A stretch of DNA of 64,000 nucleotides from Aphelidium insulamus (taxonomy: Eukaryota; Aphelidiomycota; Aphelidea; Aphelidiaceae): positions 86,434 through 150,433 of the forward strand of contig JAZDSV010000037.1 in NCBI GenBank assembly GCA_036784855.1, given 5' to 3'. Made by a program: the position numbers and the translations under genes. This document shows, piece after piece, positions 52,401-64,000 of this stretch (positions within the stretch are counted from its first letter, which is position 1; every line of letters begins with the position of its first letter). The notes beneath the pieces are model-generated. The model made no database searches. It was not told the DNA's origin and was given only the letters and a program-made list of their open reading frames with translations.

Positions 52401-55400
52401 CACTGGTGACGGTCTCGTCAGCCGCAGACAGCGCCACTTGGAGTTTGGCATTGCGGTTGTCGCGCTCATCCACCGCTTCAGCGCTCTCCGCCAGCTGTTG
52501 CCGCAGATGCGCCACCTCCGCCATGGTAGTGGCCATGTGGCGGCCGTACTCGTCGCGCTGTGCCATAATCTCGGCAGTGTATCGACGCTCCAGTGCCGCG
52601 CGTTCCGTGCCCATTGCATTTATGGTGGTGTTGCATGTGTGTACCGTTTGCTGCAGTGCGGTCAGTGCTTCTTTCACCGTGGCGGTGGCGTCCGTCTCTG
52701 CCGACTGTTTTGCCATTAGATCACGTGAAAGAGCGGCCAGCTCTTGTGCCCTGGCTGCATCGGCCTTGGCCTTTTCGGCAAACTGTTCTTGCACCGTGCT
52801 CTCCAGACGGCCAATTTGCAGTGCCATGCGCTTGGACTGGTCGGCATGGCTCTCTGCTAGTTTCAGCAGTGCTGCGTCCATGGCGGCTGCGTGTTTTGCC
52901 TCCATGGCCTGGCGGTCGGCGTGATGCGCCGCACGTTCATCATCAATTTGGCGCGCGCTTCGCTGCGCACTCTCGGTGGCTGCTTGCAGTTTTGCGCGTA
53001 ATTGCTCCGTCAGGTCAAAGTGCAAAGCTTCCTGTTGAAGCTGTTTGGCCCGGCTGGCTTCCAATTCGGCTTTAAGGCTTGCCGCCTCGGATTGCAGTCG
53101 GCGGATCTCTCCGGCCTGCGATGAAATAGTTGCAGACATGGCACCGCATTTCGTCTCCGAAGCGTCTAGTTGCGAGCGCAATTTTTCCGTCACTCCCAGT
53201 TGCGCTGCCGTAATAATTTTCTGATCCAGAAGTCGGCGACGCAGAGACTCAACCACATCGCGCCATATTGGGGCGGCTTCATCTAATTGCTTACTGTGGG
53301 GAATTACACTGCCAAGCGATGCGGCTTGTCGTACGTCATTAGCCGGTGTTACCTGCTTCGACATTGGATGCAGCTCAGGCAGCGATTGCGCTACTGTGCG
53401 GCGTCCTCCATCTTGAAGCGACGCCGCGGCATTCCATGCCATAGACAATACCGCGCTGGCAGTATTTTGACTATGTTTCTCGCTTTTCTGCGGTTCTGCC
53501 TCCTTCGCCTCAGGCAATATTGGAGACGCCGCGAGCATTGTTGTCGACGTAAATTGATCAACAGTGTGGGTGTGCTTCAAGTCGGCGGGTATAACGCTGT
53601 TCTCCACAGTTGACGCAACGGTAGTACTTGAGCTGTTTTCAATCATTCCGTGGTCCACAGGAGCGTTTAAAGTTGGCTGTGCCGAATTCTGCGGACTGTC
53701 CATATTGGAATCCAGGACATCGGCATCGTCGCCATCCCCAATGGGTACCTTATCGTGCGTGGCGACGATTGTGGCATCAGAATCGTCGAAATTGTCAGTC
53801 TGAGGCGAGATAGCAGCAGCCTCAACGACCTCACTGTGTGGTGGCAGCTCCAAGACGACTTCATCATCCTCATCATCCTCGTCCTCCGAAGTCGTGCCGC
53901 CAGCGGAACGGGGGACAAGATCGCGCCTAAATTCTTTCGAACTGACCACAATGTCAATTAAAGTCTTGACGGCGTCAATCCATGTAGTCTTGATGGCCTG
54001 AGAGCTGCAAGCAATAATGTATCGCTCAGGTGCCACGGGGACAGGTCCTATGCCGTGACTTGCAATTTCCAATTCAAACAAATGACCATGGTCTTAAAAT
54101 ATGTGAGATCATACGCTTGACGTCACTTACGCAACGTACTGCTGCGGACATCGCTTATTTTAATTTGCTTCAAGTCTGACTTTACTACCAAGTGCAATTT
54201 ATCTCGCCAGTCCTTGCGCGCAAGAATCACCATATCGTTGAACAAAAATAATTTCCTGGGCTTTTTTGAGTCGCCATGCAGAATGGAGACCGAATCTTCG
54301 CGAACAATATAACGTGTCCCGGATGCAAGGCTAATTTTCTGTATGCGCAGCATGTAACTAGGGATCTTAAAGAATCAGCAGCAGCAAATATTACCTCTGT
54401 AAAACTATTCTGTATCTCTACAATTCGCTTCATCCCGTCGATCAAGCCGCGACCCTGATTTATAGCAGCAATGAGATTCTGCATCTTGGCCAAGGCCTTT
54501 TCGAGCAATGGCTTGTCGACGCTGCCATCTTCGGTGTACTTGATTGCTTCCTGCATAACTGGGTCAAGTACTGTGTTGGTATTTGCGTCAGTATACCTTG
54601 ATAAGCAGCGGATATTTGCATATTCGCTGCGCGGGTTTAATCAAGAAACTAGCCAAGTCCATGTTTCGAGTAGCATTAGCAGATCTATAACAATCCTATG
54701 CCGTTAAATATAGTCATCAATTGCATAAACAATCTTCCTACGTCTAGAAACGCTTTAAATATCTTGTTTGAATTGAGAAGCGAGGTGAGTTTGGCAAGGG
54801 CTTGCTGTCCTTGGTTGCAATAAATTGTGTACACGTTGAATGCGTCCACCTACGAAATTATGATCAAATATAGAAATTTCGTGCTCACCATTTCCATGAA
54901 AATGTCGCCAACTTGTTCTATCAATGGATTCCTTACACGCTCATCCTGCAGGTAGCGCAAAAATCTCTGTATAAAATTAGTTCAGCTATTGACAGCGTTG
55001 ATGGTAATGTACCTGATTTTGTGCAAGTATGTCCTCCACATTCGAGAATATTTGCGTGCACTGTTTGCTGCTCAGGATTTTCTTTTGAAGCAGCGGAGTA
55101 TAGATTGCCTGCGAGATGGGGTCAGTTTTGTATGAGCTGATATTCCATTCTTGCCTCTACTAGCATCTTTAAGTCGCGAACATAATCCTCCTCCGTGAGC
55201 AATAGTTCCCACAAAACATCTTGCCGGCTCTTTTCCTTCGCAGTCAAAGCAGCCAGTGTCTCGGGAGATATATGGTTGCGCCAGTTGTCGCGCGGCTTGG
55301 CCAAATCGACTTTGTCACCACCCCAGTCGGCCAGCGACGACAGTGGGCGAGAAATCGAGCTTTCCGTCATGGAACGCACACGTGAACTTCGTTTATCCGA

Positions 55401-56336
55401 CTTGTCGAAAAAAGATTTTCTGCGGCTGGTCGCTGCCGGTGCAGTGGCGACCGATGCTGTGCTCAATGAGCCGTCCGCCAGCGACAGAGACACTGCAACG
55501 TCGTGCTCCAATGACTGATGATTGTTCTCGGGTGACAGAGGCCGCGGTGACGGAGGCTTTGAGGTGACACTAATTCGATGATCCTTGCTACCACCGTGCA
55601 CAACCTTCTTGAACCAGGAGGCGCGTTGAGATCCTTTTTTCGTGTTGCCAGTGTTGCCGACGCTGATTTCGGCGGCACTACTGTGACTCGGCTCTGGAAC
55701 GCCCAGTGTCTGATCTTCCATGACATCCACCATGTTGGCTGGGAACCATCCGGCGCGACTATCCTTGCCATAGCCACTCATACCACGCCACCAGCCGCCA
55801 GTTGGCGACAAGAGGACGTAGAGCACATCATCCACTCGCAGATCCAACTCATCGGCCTTCTCCGCGTCGTACGCGTAGCGAACAATTACTTTTGTGCCCG
55901 GGCTGACCTCATTGGACGTCGATGGGGACACCGGAGTGGGTTCCGCAGCCACTTCATCATCCACGGCAGGAGTTACAGTCACCGGTGTCGCGGTAGGCGG
56001 CTCTTCCAACGCGTCGTGAAACATGTGCCCGTCTATCGGGCTCATCAGCTCAGTGTCCGAGAATCCCGTGGTATCAGCCACTTCAGCCGCAGCGCGCGCA
56101 CTCTCGGCACTGTACTCGCTGTCAAGTACCAGCGTTTCCTCGGGGACCCATCCGCTTGTTCCATTGCGATCTCCGAGACATCGATTGATACACTTGCACC
56201 ACTGAGGGCGATCCTGCTCATCATCGCCCAGTGGCAGCGCGATAACAATGTCTCCCTCCTCCACGGACAGTTCATTCCAGCCTGTCGCATTGATTGTGGC
56301 GCGTACACGCAAGACTGCGTCCGCTTCATACTTCAT
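49459..56336 (-). CDS. Giant RhoGEF: SH3-SH3-DH-PH with ~1,500-residue coiled coil
   Basis: This ~6.9-kb gene has one long 5' exon (56336 to about 55155), at least five short exons through the DH domain (about 55110-54360), a PH exon (54353-54130) and a last exon (~54081-49459). SH3-1 runs AVLRVRATINATGWNELS...QWCKCI...SGWVPEETL; SH3-2 runs VIVRYAYDAEKADELDLR...GGWWRGM...AGWFPANMV. The DH domain starts SRQDVLWELLLTEEDYVRDL and continues AIYTPLLQKKILSS, QIFSNVEDILA and RFLRYLQDERVRNPLI. The PH domain includes PRKLFLFNDMVILARK and ends TWIDAVKTLIDIVVS. The remainder is an acidic linker and a nearly continuous heptad coil ending LVAQACDELGQLEN. DH-PH proteins activate Rho/Cdc42 GTPases; the coiled tail implies dimerisation or filament tethering. 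I know no close named fungal equivalent. Confidence 0.82.
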
Positions 56337-56471
56337 ATCGATGCTCACACTGAGTGACAAGTAATTGTTTCCACGTTCGCGGGTGTTTGTTGCCACATTG
56401 TATTCGCTGCCTGCTCTTTACGTCTCACGTCTATTGCACTATATTTATTGCTGTTATCGGTCAGATGGTCA

Positions 56472-59400
56472 TCATAAGCCTGATGTGCGGTGGTAGTCCT
56501 CCAGAATAGTCTTGAACTGTTTGCGAGTGGTTTTCAGACGCGGCAGACCCAGCAGTCGCTTGATGGCGTGCATGCATGCACTCCGGTCACGTCGTACAAG
56601 CTCGTGCTCGTGCTTAATGTACATTTTTTCACCCAAATAGTCATTCAACTTCGGGAACACATAGTGCTCCAAGATCAGCGACAGTGCCGTGTTCGCGACG
56701 ATCATTGCAAGCAGCCAGAAGCGATACTGCTGCGGTAAGTCCATCAGTTCGAACAGATTCGCCACAAATTCACCAGGGCCCAGCAGACAGTACAGACAGA
56801 TAGCAGTTATGATTGCCAGTGTGGACACCAGCAGGCCTATGAGAAGATTAATATCAATCGGTGACAACCTATCAAACGTACGGTTCGAGGCGATGCCTTT
56901 GCGGTAGGGCGGCCCTACGCTGTACGCCACAGCCACTGCAATGTACTGGAATGAGGACACCAGGAAGAGAGTAGTGTTCTCGAAGCTGGCAATATTCGCC
57001 TTGCTTGGATCGGGAGTTGACGGCATGTACCAGGGATAGCGTCTGACGTCAAAGTAGAGAAATGCCTGGAACACGCACTGCACCACAATCTGACCAAATA
57101 AAGGGAGCAGCACTTTGCGAGACACTAGCTTTGCAGTTGGCCTCTTCGAATGCAGTTTATCACTGGCCTCGGTGCGACCCATGAACAAGGCTATGGGTAA
57201 AATCATCACCAGGTCGATGAAAAGAACTGTATTGTTATTCGAGTGCAAAGCCAAATCATGTTGATCATACCTGCAGATCGCCTAGTGTAGACATCTGCGT
57301 GTAGAGCAACGACACGGAGCAGAATTGTATCATCGAGTACATGGCAATGTACTGAAAGCAGCTGAAACTTGTCACCAGAGCGGCGCGGCCCTCGCGAATG
57401 ATATCCAGCACACAGTCGATGTTGCTGATTCGAGATGTGAATGGTGCGGCAACCGACGCCTCAGCTTCGGACAATGAAATGCCAACATCGGCTGCTTTCA
57501 GTGCGCCGCAGTCATTTGCTCCATCGCCACACATTCCCGCACAGTAGCCGATGGCCTGCAGCTTCTCGACCAGCACATGTTTCTGCTCTGGAGACATGCG
57601 AGCAAACACATCTGCCTTTACCAGAAGTCGATTGAGAGTGTCTGACGGATAGTTGTCAACCACAAAGTCAAACACATCGCCAGTGACAGCCAGTGAAAAG
57701 TTCGTCATCGCGCTGTAGCGACTAGTGTGCGGTCGCGGTGGTTCGTTACCGCCGCTCTGTAAGATTGCCGCCCGCTTGGTCACATTGGAGGAAAGGCGGT
57801 GATCACCGAATGCTCGAACGCCCAAATCATCGAGAGAGCCCGACCTCGAGCTTGATGGCGATTGCGACGTGATTGTTGTTTGCGGTGGCTTGAGCGGCGC
57901 AAGGGTCAGTGGGTCCAAGCGCATAGTTGCGTCATCCATGCTTTCCCAGACGACGCGATTCTGACCAGTCTCATTCAAGCGCAAATACGGTACGTAAACG
58001 GTGGCGCTGTCGTCAATCAGGTGGCATGATTTGCCGACGCTGACTGCGGTCAGCAAGTTGTCGCCGGTGCACATCACGCCGCGGATATTTGCACGGCTAA
58101 GCATTCCCAAGGCGCCGACGGTTTCGCGTTTCAACTTGTTCTCAAATACAATGAATCCCAGAAATTGCAATTCACTCTCGACATCTGCACGCTCGATTTT
58201 CTGCGACCGCATCCATGAAAACCCTTCGAGCGATTTTCCAGCGAATGCAAGGACACGATATCCATCCCGCGTGTATGCGTTCAACAGCTTGTCAAAGTCC
58301 GCTGGTATAGTTTGGGCGGTGCAAATATGTCTAATCACTTCTGGTGCGCCCTTGCAGTAGGCGGAAATATGTCCCGATGCTAACTGTTTGACAATAACAC
58401 TCATTCGTCGCAAATTCGATGAAAATTCAAAGCATCGAATAACCCCCAATTCTACACGCGACTCGTCACCACTGGGAACGGCCGATCCCGCAGTTTGAGT
58501 CGGCAGCTCGCCCGCTGGCTTGAGAATCAAGATTTGGCTCAAATCAAATCCGGCACTTCCTGGCGGGCGAACAATGACCGGAACGACTCCATGCTCATCA
58601 GATTCTTCCAGTGTCCATCCAGTGAACTGGAACATTTTCAGGTCTAGCGGGTCTCCCACCAGGCCGCTGTGCAATCGCTTTAAGGAATGACAAGTCGCCA
58701 GACCGTGTAGAAGAGAAAAATGCGTTCCTCCAAATTGTGCTGTCGATGCTTGAAAGAGCCGAATATCCGACTGCAAGTGATCGCATCTGCAAATAGAGAC
58801 GTAAGCCAGGATTATTAAGCTGACTGTCAGCATACCCGTCCCCGCTGCTCGACACTTGCTGCACACCCAGCACATCCAAGCCATCCTCGGTAAGCGTGCC
58901 AGTTTTGTCAAAGACCATAATATTCAACTTCCCGCACACATTGACGCGTGGTGGTGAAATGCAAAATATGCTCTTCTTCTTCAGCCGTCCTATCGAAAAG
59001 TTTGTGCCAACTGACATTGCGGCAGGCAGCGCCGGCGGCACGACAATGGTAATAAGGTCAGAAGCGCGAATTATTATAAAGAACCATGACACGCCGCGGC
59101 GCAGAAATGATATGAAGCTGAGGAAGAAGCCTACCACAGCTGCAGAATATGTTAGTATTGCGTACATAGGTACACCAACCCGCTTACCGATACTCGCCAA
59201 CACGCCCACAAACTTGAAGCTGTCCTTGTAAAACTGAAACGAGCTCGGTTTCGGATACATTATCGACCTGATAAGCGAACCCTTCATGGTGTTGAATCCC
59301 GTTCGGACAACCATTGCCATCACAATACGATCGCGGCCGGGAGAATCGGGTGAAGCGGAGGCTCTCGCGCGTATAATTTGAGTGCCGCAAAAGAGCACAT

Positions 59401-60652
59401 ATCGTGGATCAATCTTTTCTATATCGTTGGTGAAAGGAGTGTCCGCCTTCAAGTCGGCTGGCAGTTTAAATACTGGAATGGATTCCCCTGTCAGCATGCT
59501 TTCATTCACGATGCAGTCGCCGCTAAGCAGTAGGGAATCGGCGGGAAAGCTCGCCATATCATTGGTTACTTCATACACGTCTCCTGGAACAAGATCTTCC
59601 GATGACGCAAACAGCCAGACACCCGACCGCAATACGCGCAAATTGCACTGGTATCTCGCCATCGCGCGTAATCGCAGCAAATTTCCACGAGTCTCTAGCA
59701 GCGACAGCGCTGAAGATACCGTAGAGATAATGAATATACAGGCCGCGTAATAGTAGTAGCTCTCAAAACACCACAGCGTAATCGAAAACACTTGGAATAT
59801 GTAGAACGGGTGCAGAACCTCGTCGACAAGCAATTCCGCATTCGTCTTTGCCGGAATCAGTATCGAGTTCACGCCAAAGATAGTCTTGCGTTCAAAGTAC
59901 GCGTGTCTGTCCAGTCCAAGACTCATGGTGTCCACGGAGCGCGTATCGGACCATTCAGCTAGCGGGAAGAATGCATTCTGGCGCGGGACAAAGACAAACT
60001 CGGTGCAGCGGTACGATATCCGGCGTAGCTGGCCGCTGTCTGCTGTTACCACTGGCGGACTTGCGGTGGCAGAGGATTCTGCTGTACCCGACAGTGTATT
60101 CCCGGTGTTAGCACCAACTATGGACTTGTATATCACGGCCACTTCATCGCCGTGGTATTCGCGGCGCACGGCGCACAGCTCCAAGTGGCCCCAGCTGTTG
60201 CGGATGAGTACCATAGTGGCTTCAGCGAGTGATGTGCGACTCGCTGTCAGCCATAGCCGCAGACCAATGAACCATCTACACAGCAAGTAGAGGATGCCGC
60301 CAGTGCCCACGCACAAAATGCCATATAGGGCCGTCTTTGGCCGCGAGAGTCGATAGCCATACACTGTGGCGTACAAACCGTCCTCCAGTTCGATTTTCTG
60401 GCTCTCATGTGCATAGTCCCCACGTCGCTGCAAGAAACTGCGGAACCGCGGCTTTCCCGCTGCATCGTCCCCGCTGCGCTCCACGTTGACCTGCGGGCGT
60501 GCTATCAGACCCGTGCGCTCATCGTGGGCGCTGAACCCCCCAGCAGACGGCACCCCCTCGGATACAGTTGTTCGCCGTCCGGTGAGCACGCGAGATATGT
60601 CGGGCGACATGCGCACCGTGGCGACGCTGCCCGCTGATATCGCGTCGCCCAT
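56472..60652 (-). CDS. YPK9: P5B-type P-ATPase (Ypk9/ATP13A2-like)
   Basis: Exons 60652-59188, 59139-58836, 58786-57271 and 57226-56472 (introns 48, 49 and 44 nt). All P-type landmarks are visible: MLTGESIPVFK (TGES actuator), VVPPALPAAMS (PPALP, the P5B M4 signature; P5A has PP-E/D-LP), MVFDKTGTLTEDG (phosphorylated Asp), YCKGAPEVI, and CGDGANDCGALKAADVGISLS (hinge). The N terminus is a P5-type with a hydrophobic pre-segment (YGILCVGTGGILYLLCRWFIG). P5B pumps export polyamines from vacuoles or lysosomes and protect against heavy metals. The soluble N domain holds two Ser-rich inserts. About ten TM helices in all. The intron 59187-59140 contains a TACTAAC branch point and is silent in length. 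Confidence 0.95.
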
Positions 60653-61004
60653 TCACCGTGCGCAAACTGGCTGATTAGGGTCTGGGCGCTTTTTCTCTCA
60701 CACATTTAATTCAGGCTTTAATTATGGCTTGAATTAAATAAGGCTTCAATTAAATAAGGTTGTCACAAATTATTTAACGTGCTATGAAGACTAGTTAATA
60801 ACCTGTCATTCAGAAGGACCACATATTTCTGCACTTTCTACACTGTATCGAATAGCTAATTTGGACGTTGTACTGGTATAATTTGTATCCTCGAATGCTT
60901 TTCACTTTCTGTCTTGCACGTATATGCTTAAGTGTATTAATGGAACGTTTTATAAGAATGCGAGAAGATTATTGGTCGAATATTTGCCATCCAAGGTAGC
61001 GGAC
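60653..61004. promoter_or_regulatory. Intergenic region between YPK9-like and small-protein genes
   Basis: AT-rich with a tandem ATTAAATAAGG-type motif near 60732-60760 (TTGAATTAAATAAGGCTTCAATTAAATAAGG). No CDS is supported. It separates two divergent genes and should contain both promoters. Confidence 0.4.
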
Positions 61005-61438
61005 ATGACTGAGCATAAAAATAGCTTCACCGACCAAACTCTTCTCTCGCCACTACCTCCTGACAGTCACGCAACACTTCGCCCGCAACAAATGACCTTC
61101 TCACTCACCAGCACTAAAACGCCCTACATAATCGATGGAATGACGGTTCTTGTTAAAAAGCCTCGCCGGTACGCATTGATTTTATTCCCTTGTTGCCAAT
61201 TGGTGACAATCACAGTATCCGACCGGCCAAACACACCAAACGCGCCATCATTTGGCTCCGAAGCAAGGCAGAGACAATGGTGCTCCTTGTGGCTAAAGTG
61301 CTCTTTCCCGGCCCGCCAAAGGTATTCGTCCCCGTGCCCACCGGAAAAGTGAATAATCCGTACTCGAAACGCGGATCAATCGACACTGACTTATCCGACG
61401 CATCGACACGTCGATGCTCGCTGGTTTCGCTAGCTTGA
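61005..61438 (+). CDS. Small unknown protein
   Basis: Exons 61005-61168 and 61216-61438 (47-nt GT-AG intron) give about 128 residues from the Met at 61005; an upstream in-frame Met at 60924 would extend it. A Ser/Thr/Pro-rich start is followed by MTVLVKKPRR, KHTKRAIIWLRSKAE, a hydrophobic stretch MVLLVAKVLFPGPPKVFV, and SKRGSIDTDLSDASTRRCS, which has phosphorylation-like Ser sites. It may be a single-pass or peripheral membrane protein. I do not recognise it. Confidence 0.5.
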
Positions 61439-61742
61439 GCACGTTGGCTGCGGAAAAGAGTGCATTCGATTACCCAGCATTCTAGTGCTTTTATGAAATC
61501 TTTCTTTTAGATAGAATACGTATACGCATCTAAAGTGTCTATTAATGAACCAAAAAAGTTAATCACCATCCAGAATCGTCGATAACCGCGTCAGCATACA
61601 AGATTTCATCGGCCGGATAGCGACTTTTGCTGGCTACTTGTGCTGCAACGGGTTTGCATGTATTTGAGAGAGCACCTATTCATGTGAGACAAAAGTTGAC
61701 TAAATGACAATTGTACGTATTTACCTGAATCACATGTCCTTA
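61439..61742. other. Intergenic region between small-protein and RAD17 genes (convergent)
   Basis: AT-rich with no supported CDS; the stops of the two convergent genes are here, so it should hold both polyadenylation regions. Confidence 0.4.
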
Positions 61743-63393
61743 TTAGTCGGTAGAATGGTTGCACATCGACACAAACAATGCGATTGCATTCGTATAGCGT
61801 GCCTGGGCGTCAAGTGAGAACTTATATCTTAATGTGAACGTAATCAAGGCCATACGCTGAAAATTGACATCACCGTTTTGAGTATGTACAGGAATTCTTG
61901 CTTCTTTTCGCTGCCGCTGAACGGAGAACCAGCGTGGACCCCGAATAGGTCGAAATCCACTGCTCTGCTTCTTTCTAGCGGCACCAGCCAGTTCGTCAAG
62001 CGTTATTCGAGAGTCGGGACTTTGCAGATGGATCAGAGATCCAAGTATTGTACAAGCTAGCGAGCAGTTGTTCATCAGCGATCTCTGATTCTCATCGCTA
62101 GTTCCAAAACTGTAAGCTGCCATGTGAACATTGTCACTCCATAACCACTCCAATTGGCAAGCCGTGTCAATAGACAGCGAAAAGTCGGGATAGTTTTCAA
62201 ACAGAAAGGCCAGTATGGAGTTGTCTCTCTCGTCATCGATTTGATCAATAATTTCTTTCATCAAGTTAGTGGCGCTTTTGGGTTCCGGTGCCGTCACTTG
62301 TTTCTTGGACCGCTTTGACGATATAGAGGCAGCAGCATTTATGTCTGTACTGCGAGTATGCAGTATTTTGGCTACCAAGTGCATCGTACTGAACTCCTCA
62401 TCCTGCCAGTACATGCATCCACCCGCGCACCTCAACTCGAGCTCAAGCGCAATTATGGCAGATCGCAAATCTCCGACACATCCAGCGCTGATGGCGTCAA
62501 TTTTTCCCTCATGCTTGTCTTCCAAACGGCTGCGCTTTCGACCTTTGCGACAAGGTCTTACTGCTTCGATCTCCGCGGCAACTTCCGCGTCCACTATACG
62601 GCGCAGAGCAGCAGCTACAAACGTCTTGGCCACCGCATTGAACCTTCAACAGTCAGCAAGCACTCATGTATCGAATACACTGAACGCACTCGATTACTGT
62701 GCAATTCGGGGATGAAGCAATGTCGCCGGGAAGCAAGTCTTTCAAACTAGGCAATCCGGACTGGTCGCCGGCCATGGAAGTGTGAAGAAGTGCAATTGGG
62801 TGCCGGCTGAATGGAAAAGCGATATACGAGCGGATAATGTTGTGAAATCGACTTTGAATGCGAGCATCGGCCAGATGTGGCAAGTCCTTCACCACAATCA
62901 GGTGGGTGGGGGTGCTGGTCGACGCGGCTGTGGACAGCATGGAATACTTTTGCGCCTGTCGCATAAATTGAATAAACGGCTGCAGTATGCTGGTTGCTGT
63001 GGCCGCGTCTCTGCGTGCACCCACGTCCGTCAGGTCCCAGCTTTCCGCATCAAACTGCCGTTCATTGATCGGGCAAATGTATTCCACAGTGGGCAGTCCG
63101 TGTTGTCGGGCCAGAACGGACAGCACAGTACTCTTTCCGCAGCCAGACGGACCGCTCAAAACGAGTAGCTGCATATGATGAAGTGTAAGAGAGTAACACA
63201 AGACTTGGCACACCTTTGCAGCCGGCTTGGCGCCGGCCTTCAACATGACCGACTCGATCCATGAGTCCACCAGTGCACACTTGGCCTTGTGCACTACCAA
63301 ATCTGCCTGCAAACTGTTGAAGGTTGCATGTATGCATTTAAGTCTGACCGCACAAGTGGGCGCATATTTTTCGTGCCACGGCGCAGAGCTCAT
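61743..63393 (-). CDS. RAD17: DNA-damage checkpoint clamp loader Rad17 (Rad24)
   Basis: The main exons are 63393-63214, 63168-62690 and 62643-61743; a possible in-frame 42-nt intron near 63355-63310 would remove 14 residues. WHEKYAPT opens the N-terminal region; ADLVVHKAK matches the DLAVH-KK block, QLLVLSGPSGCGKSTVLSVLARQ the Walker A of the checkpoint clamp loader, then PHLADARIQSRFHNII and FSRHPIALLHTSM. Exon 3 starts FNAVAKTFVAAALRRIV, typical of Rad17 after the AAA+ core. Rad17 replaces Rfc1 in a clamp loader that puts the 9-1-1 clamp on damaged DNA. The C-terminal lid and cap regions are only weakly recognisable. The start at 63393 was chosen as first Met before WHEKYAP; an upstream exon is possible. 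Confidence 0.85.
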
Positions 63394-64000
63394 TTCCGTT
63401 GAAACAAGCATTGGTTGTAAGACATCGTGGAAGTGTCTTCTGCATGCAATATACATGGCATTGAAGTATATAGTGGTGGCCCAGACAGCTTCAATATTTG
63501 TAAAATACATTTCTGCTTTTGATGTCAATACCCATACATAAAGGCATATATAGATATGTGTGAGTGTGTGAGTGATGACCCATTCATCCTTTGCCGTGCG
63601 AGTTACATATATCTTTGTTGGGCTTTGCAGTTCGTCATCTCTCTCTCTCTCTCTCTGGTTCAAGCCAATTGATTACTCCAAGATGCTATACATTTACATG
63701 CGAGCCATTAACTTGCAATTAGACATTTACCTACACATTCACCTTCGATCCCATGGCCAACTCGATATCAGTACATTCACCACATATATGTTTCTCTTCT
63801 ACATACTCTCTGATGTGTTCATATGCGATGTTTACTTGCTGTAAATATTAAGCATCCATCTCTGTGTAGAATGGTATATAAACATTTCAAAAGCTTATTT
63901 TAACAAATTATCGAAGATATTAAAAAGACAACAACAGGTGTGGATATAAACGACTGCAATTGACACTACATATGTAAATAGCAGTTTAGCCCGCATTTAA
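63394..64000. other. Region upstream of RAD17 to window end
   Basis: AT-rich region with a CT microsatellite (63641-63657). No recognisable CDS. The minus-strand frame that continues upstream of RAD17 to about 63660 is not clearly protein-like. A gene starting right of the window may use the far end as promoter. Confidence 0.4.

Noticed and set aside
53287-53813. Plus-strand frames opposite the RhoGEF coil
   Set aside because: They are antisense shadows of a strongly periodic coiled-coil gene.
63641-63657. CT microsatellite as a functional site
   Set aside because: Simple repeats occur in several spots and nothing ties this one to a gene.

Overview
The window is nuclear DNA from a gene-dense fungus. 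Fungal diagnostics are a 162-residue tropomyosin (yeast/fission-yeast size class), an MNN1-family mannosyltransferase (Mannosyl_trans3 type), a stand-alone OPI3 phospholipid methyltransferase, a HORMA-PHD Hop1 and a PPALP-type P5B ATPase. The extra presence of an M13 neprilysin, a GH1 glucosidase and kelch-TM-kinase receptors suggests an early-diverging lineage (perhaps Zoopagomycota/Kickxellomycotina); that placement is inference, not proof. Most genes carry several introns of about 40-70 nt, so I rebuilt exon joins by hand from reading frame plus splice sites. Several models close to an integral number of codons over many exons.

Layout. 1-3.8 kb: 3' part of a WD40 gene, a convergent mannosyltransferase and a Cys-rich secreted protein. 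4-8.4 kb: an RNPS1-like splicing factor (minus) and a Ser-rich mucin-like membrane protein (plus). 8.4-9.6 kb: repeat-rich, gene-free DNA. 9.7-16.5 kb: HNH-domain protein, complex I NDUFB2-like, KPWE/PEX39-like, HOP1, GH1 glucosidase and a doubtful small gene. 16.8-22.4 kb: M13 peptidase, a two-TM protein and a coiled-coil protein of unknown role. 22.8-29.8 kb: tandem pair of kelch-TM-kinase receptors. 29.8-30.9 kb: two 5'-truncated copies of one non-LTR retrotransposon in opposite orientation. 30.9-33 kb: TAF4. 33.16-34.0 kb: a complete non-autonomous hAT-like element. 34.1-39.3 kb: ABCG half-transporter, OPI3, an RNase MRP/Snm1-type zinc protein and GAR1. 40-49.1 kb: Hsp110, EIPR1, tropomyosin, PRMT1, an unknown nuclear protein and a LUD-domain protein. 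49.4-56.4 kb: one very large SH3-SH3-DH-PH-coiled-coil RhoGEF. 56.4-63.4 kb: P5B ATPase, a small unknown and RAD17.

Most genes are housekeeping: RNA processing (RNPS1, GAR1, MRP subunit), transcription (TAF4, PRMT1), meiosis and checkpoint (HOP1, RAD17), membrane and lipid work (OPI3, ABCG, P5B ATPase), cytoskeleton and signalling (tropomyosin, RhoGEF, EIPR1). The accessory layer is the cell-surface set (mucin-like protein with an NPLY/NPLF tail, kelch receptors, M13 peptidase, Cys-rich secreted protein) and the mobile elements. The most unexpected signals are the hAT-like element with perfect 8-bp target duplications, the paired retrotransposon insertions each with its own target duplication, the kelch receptor-kinases whose kinase domains stop early, the giant RhoGEF, and at least six GC-AG introns.
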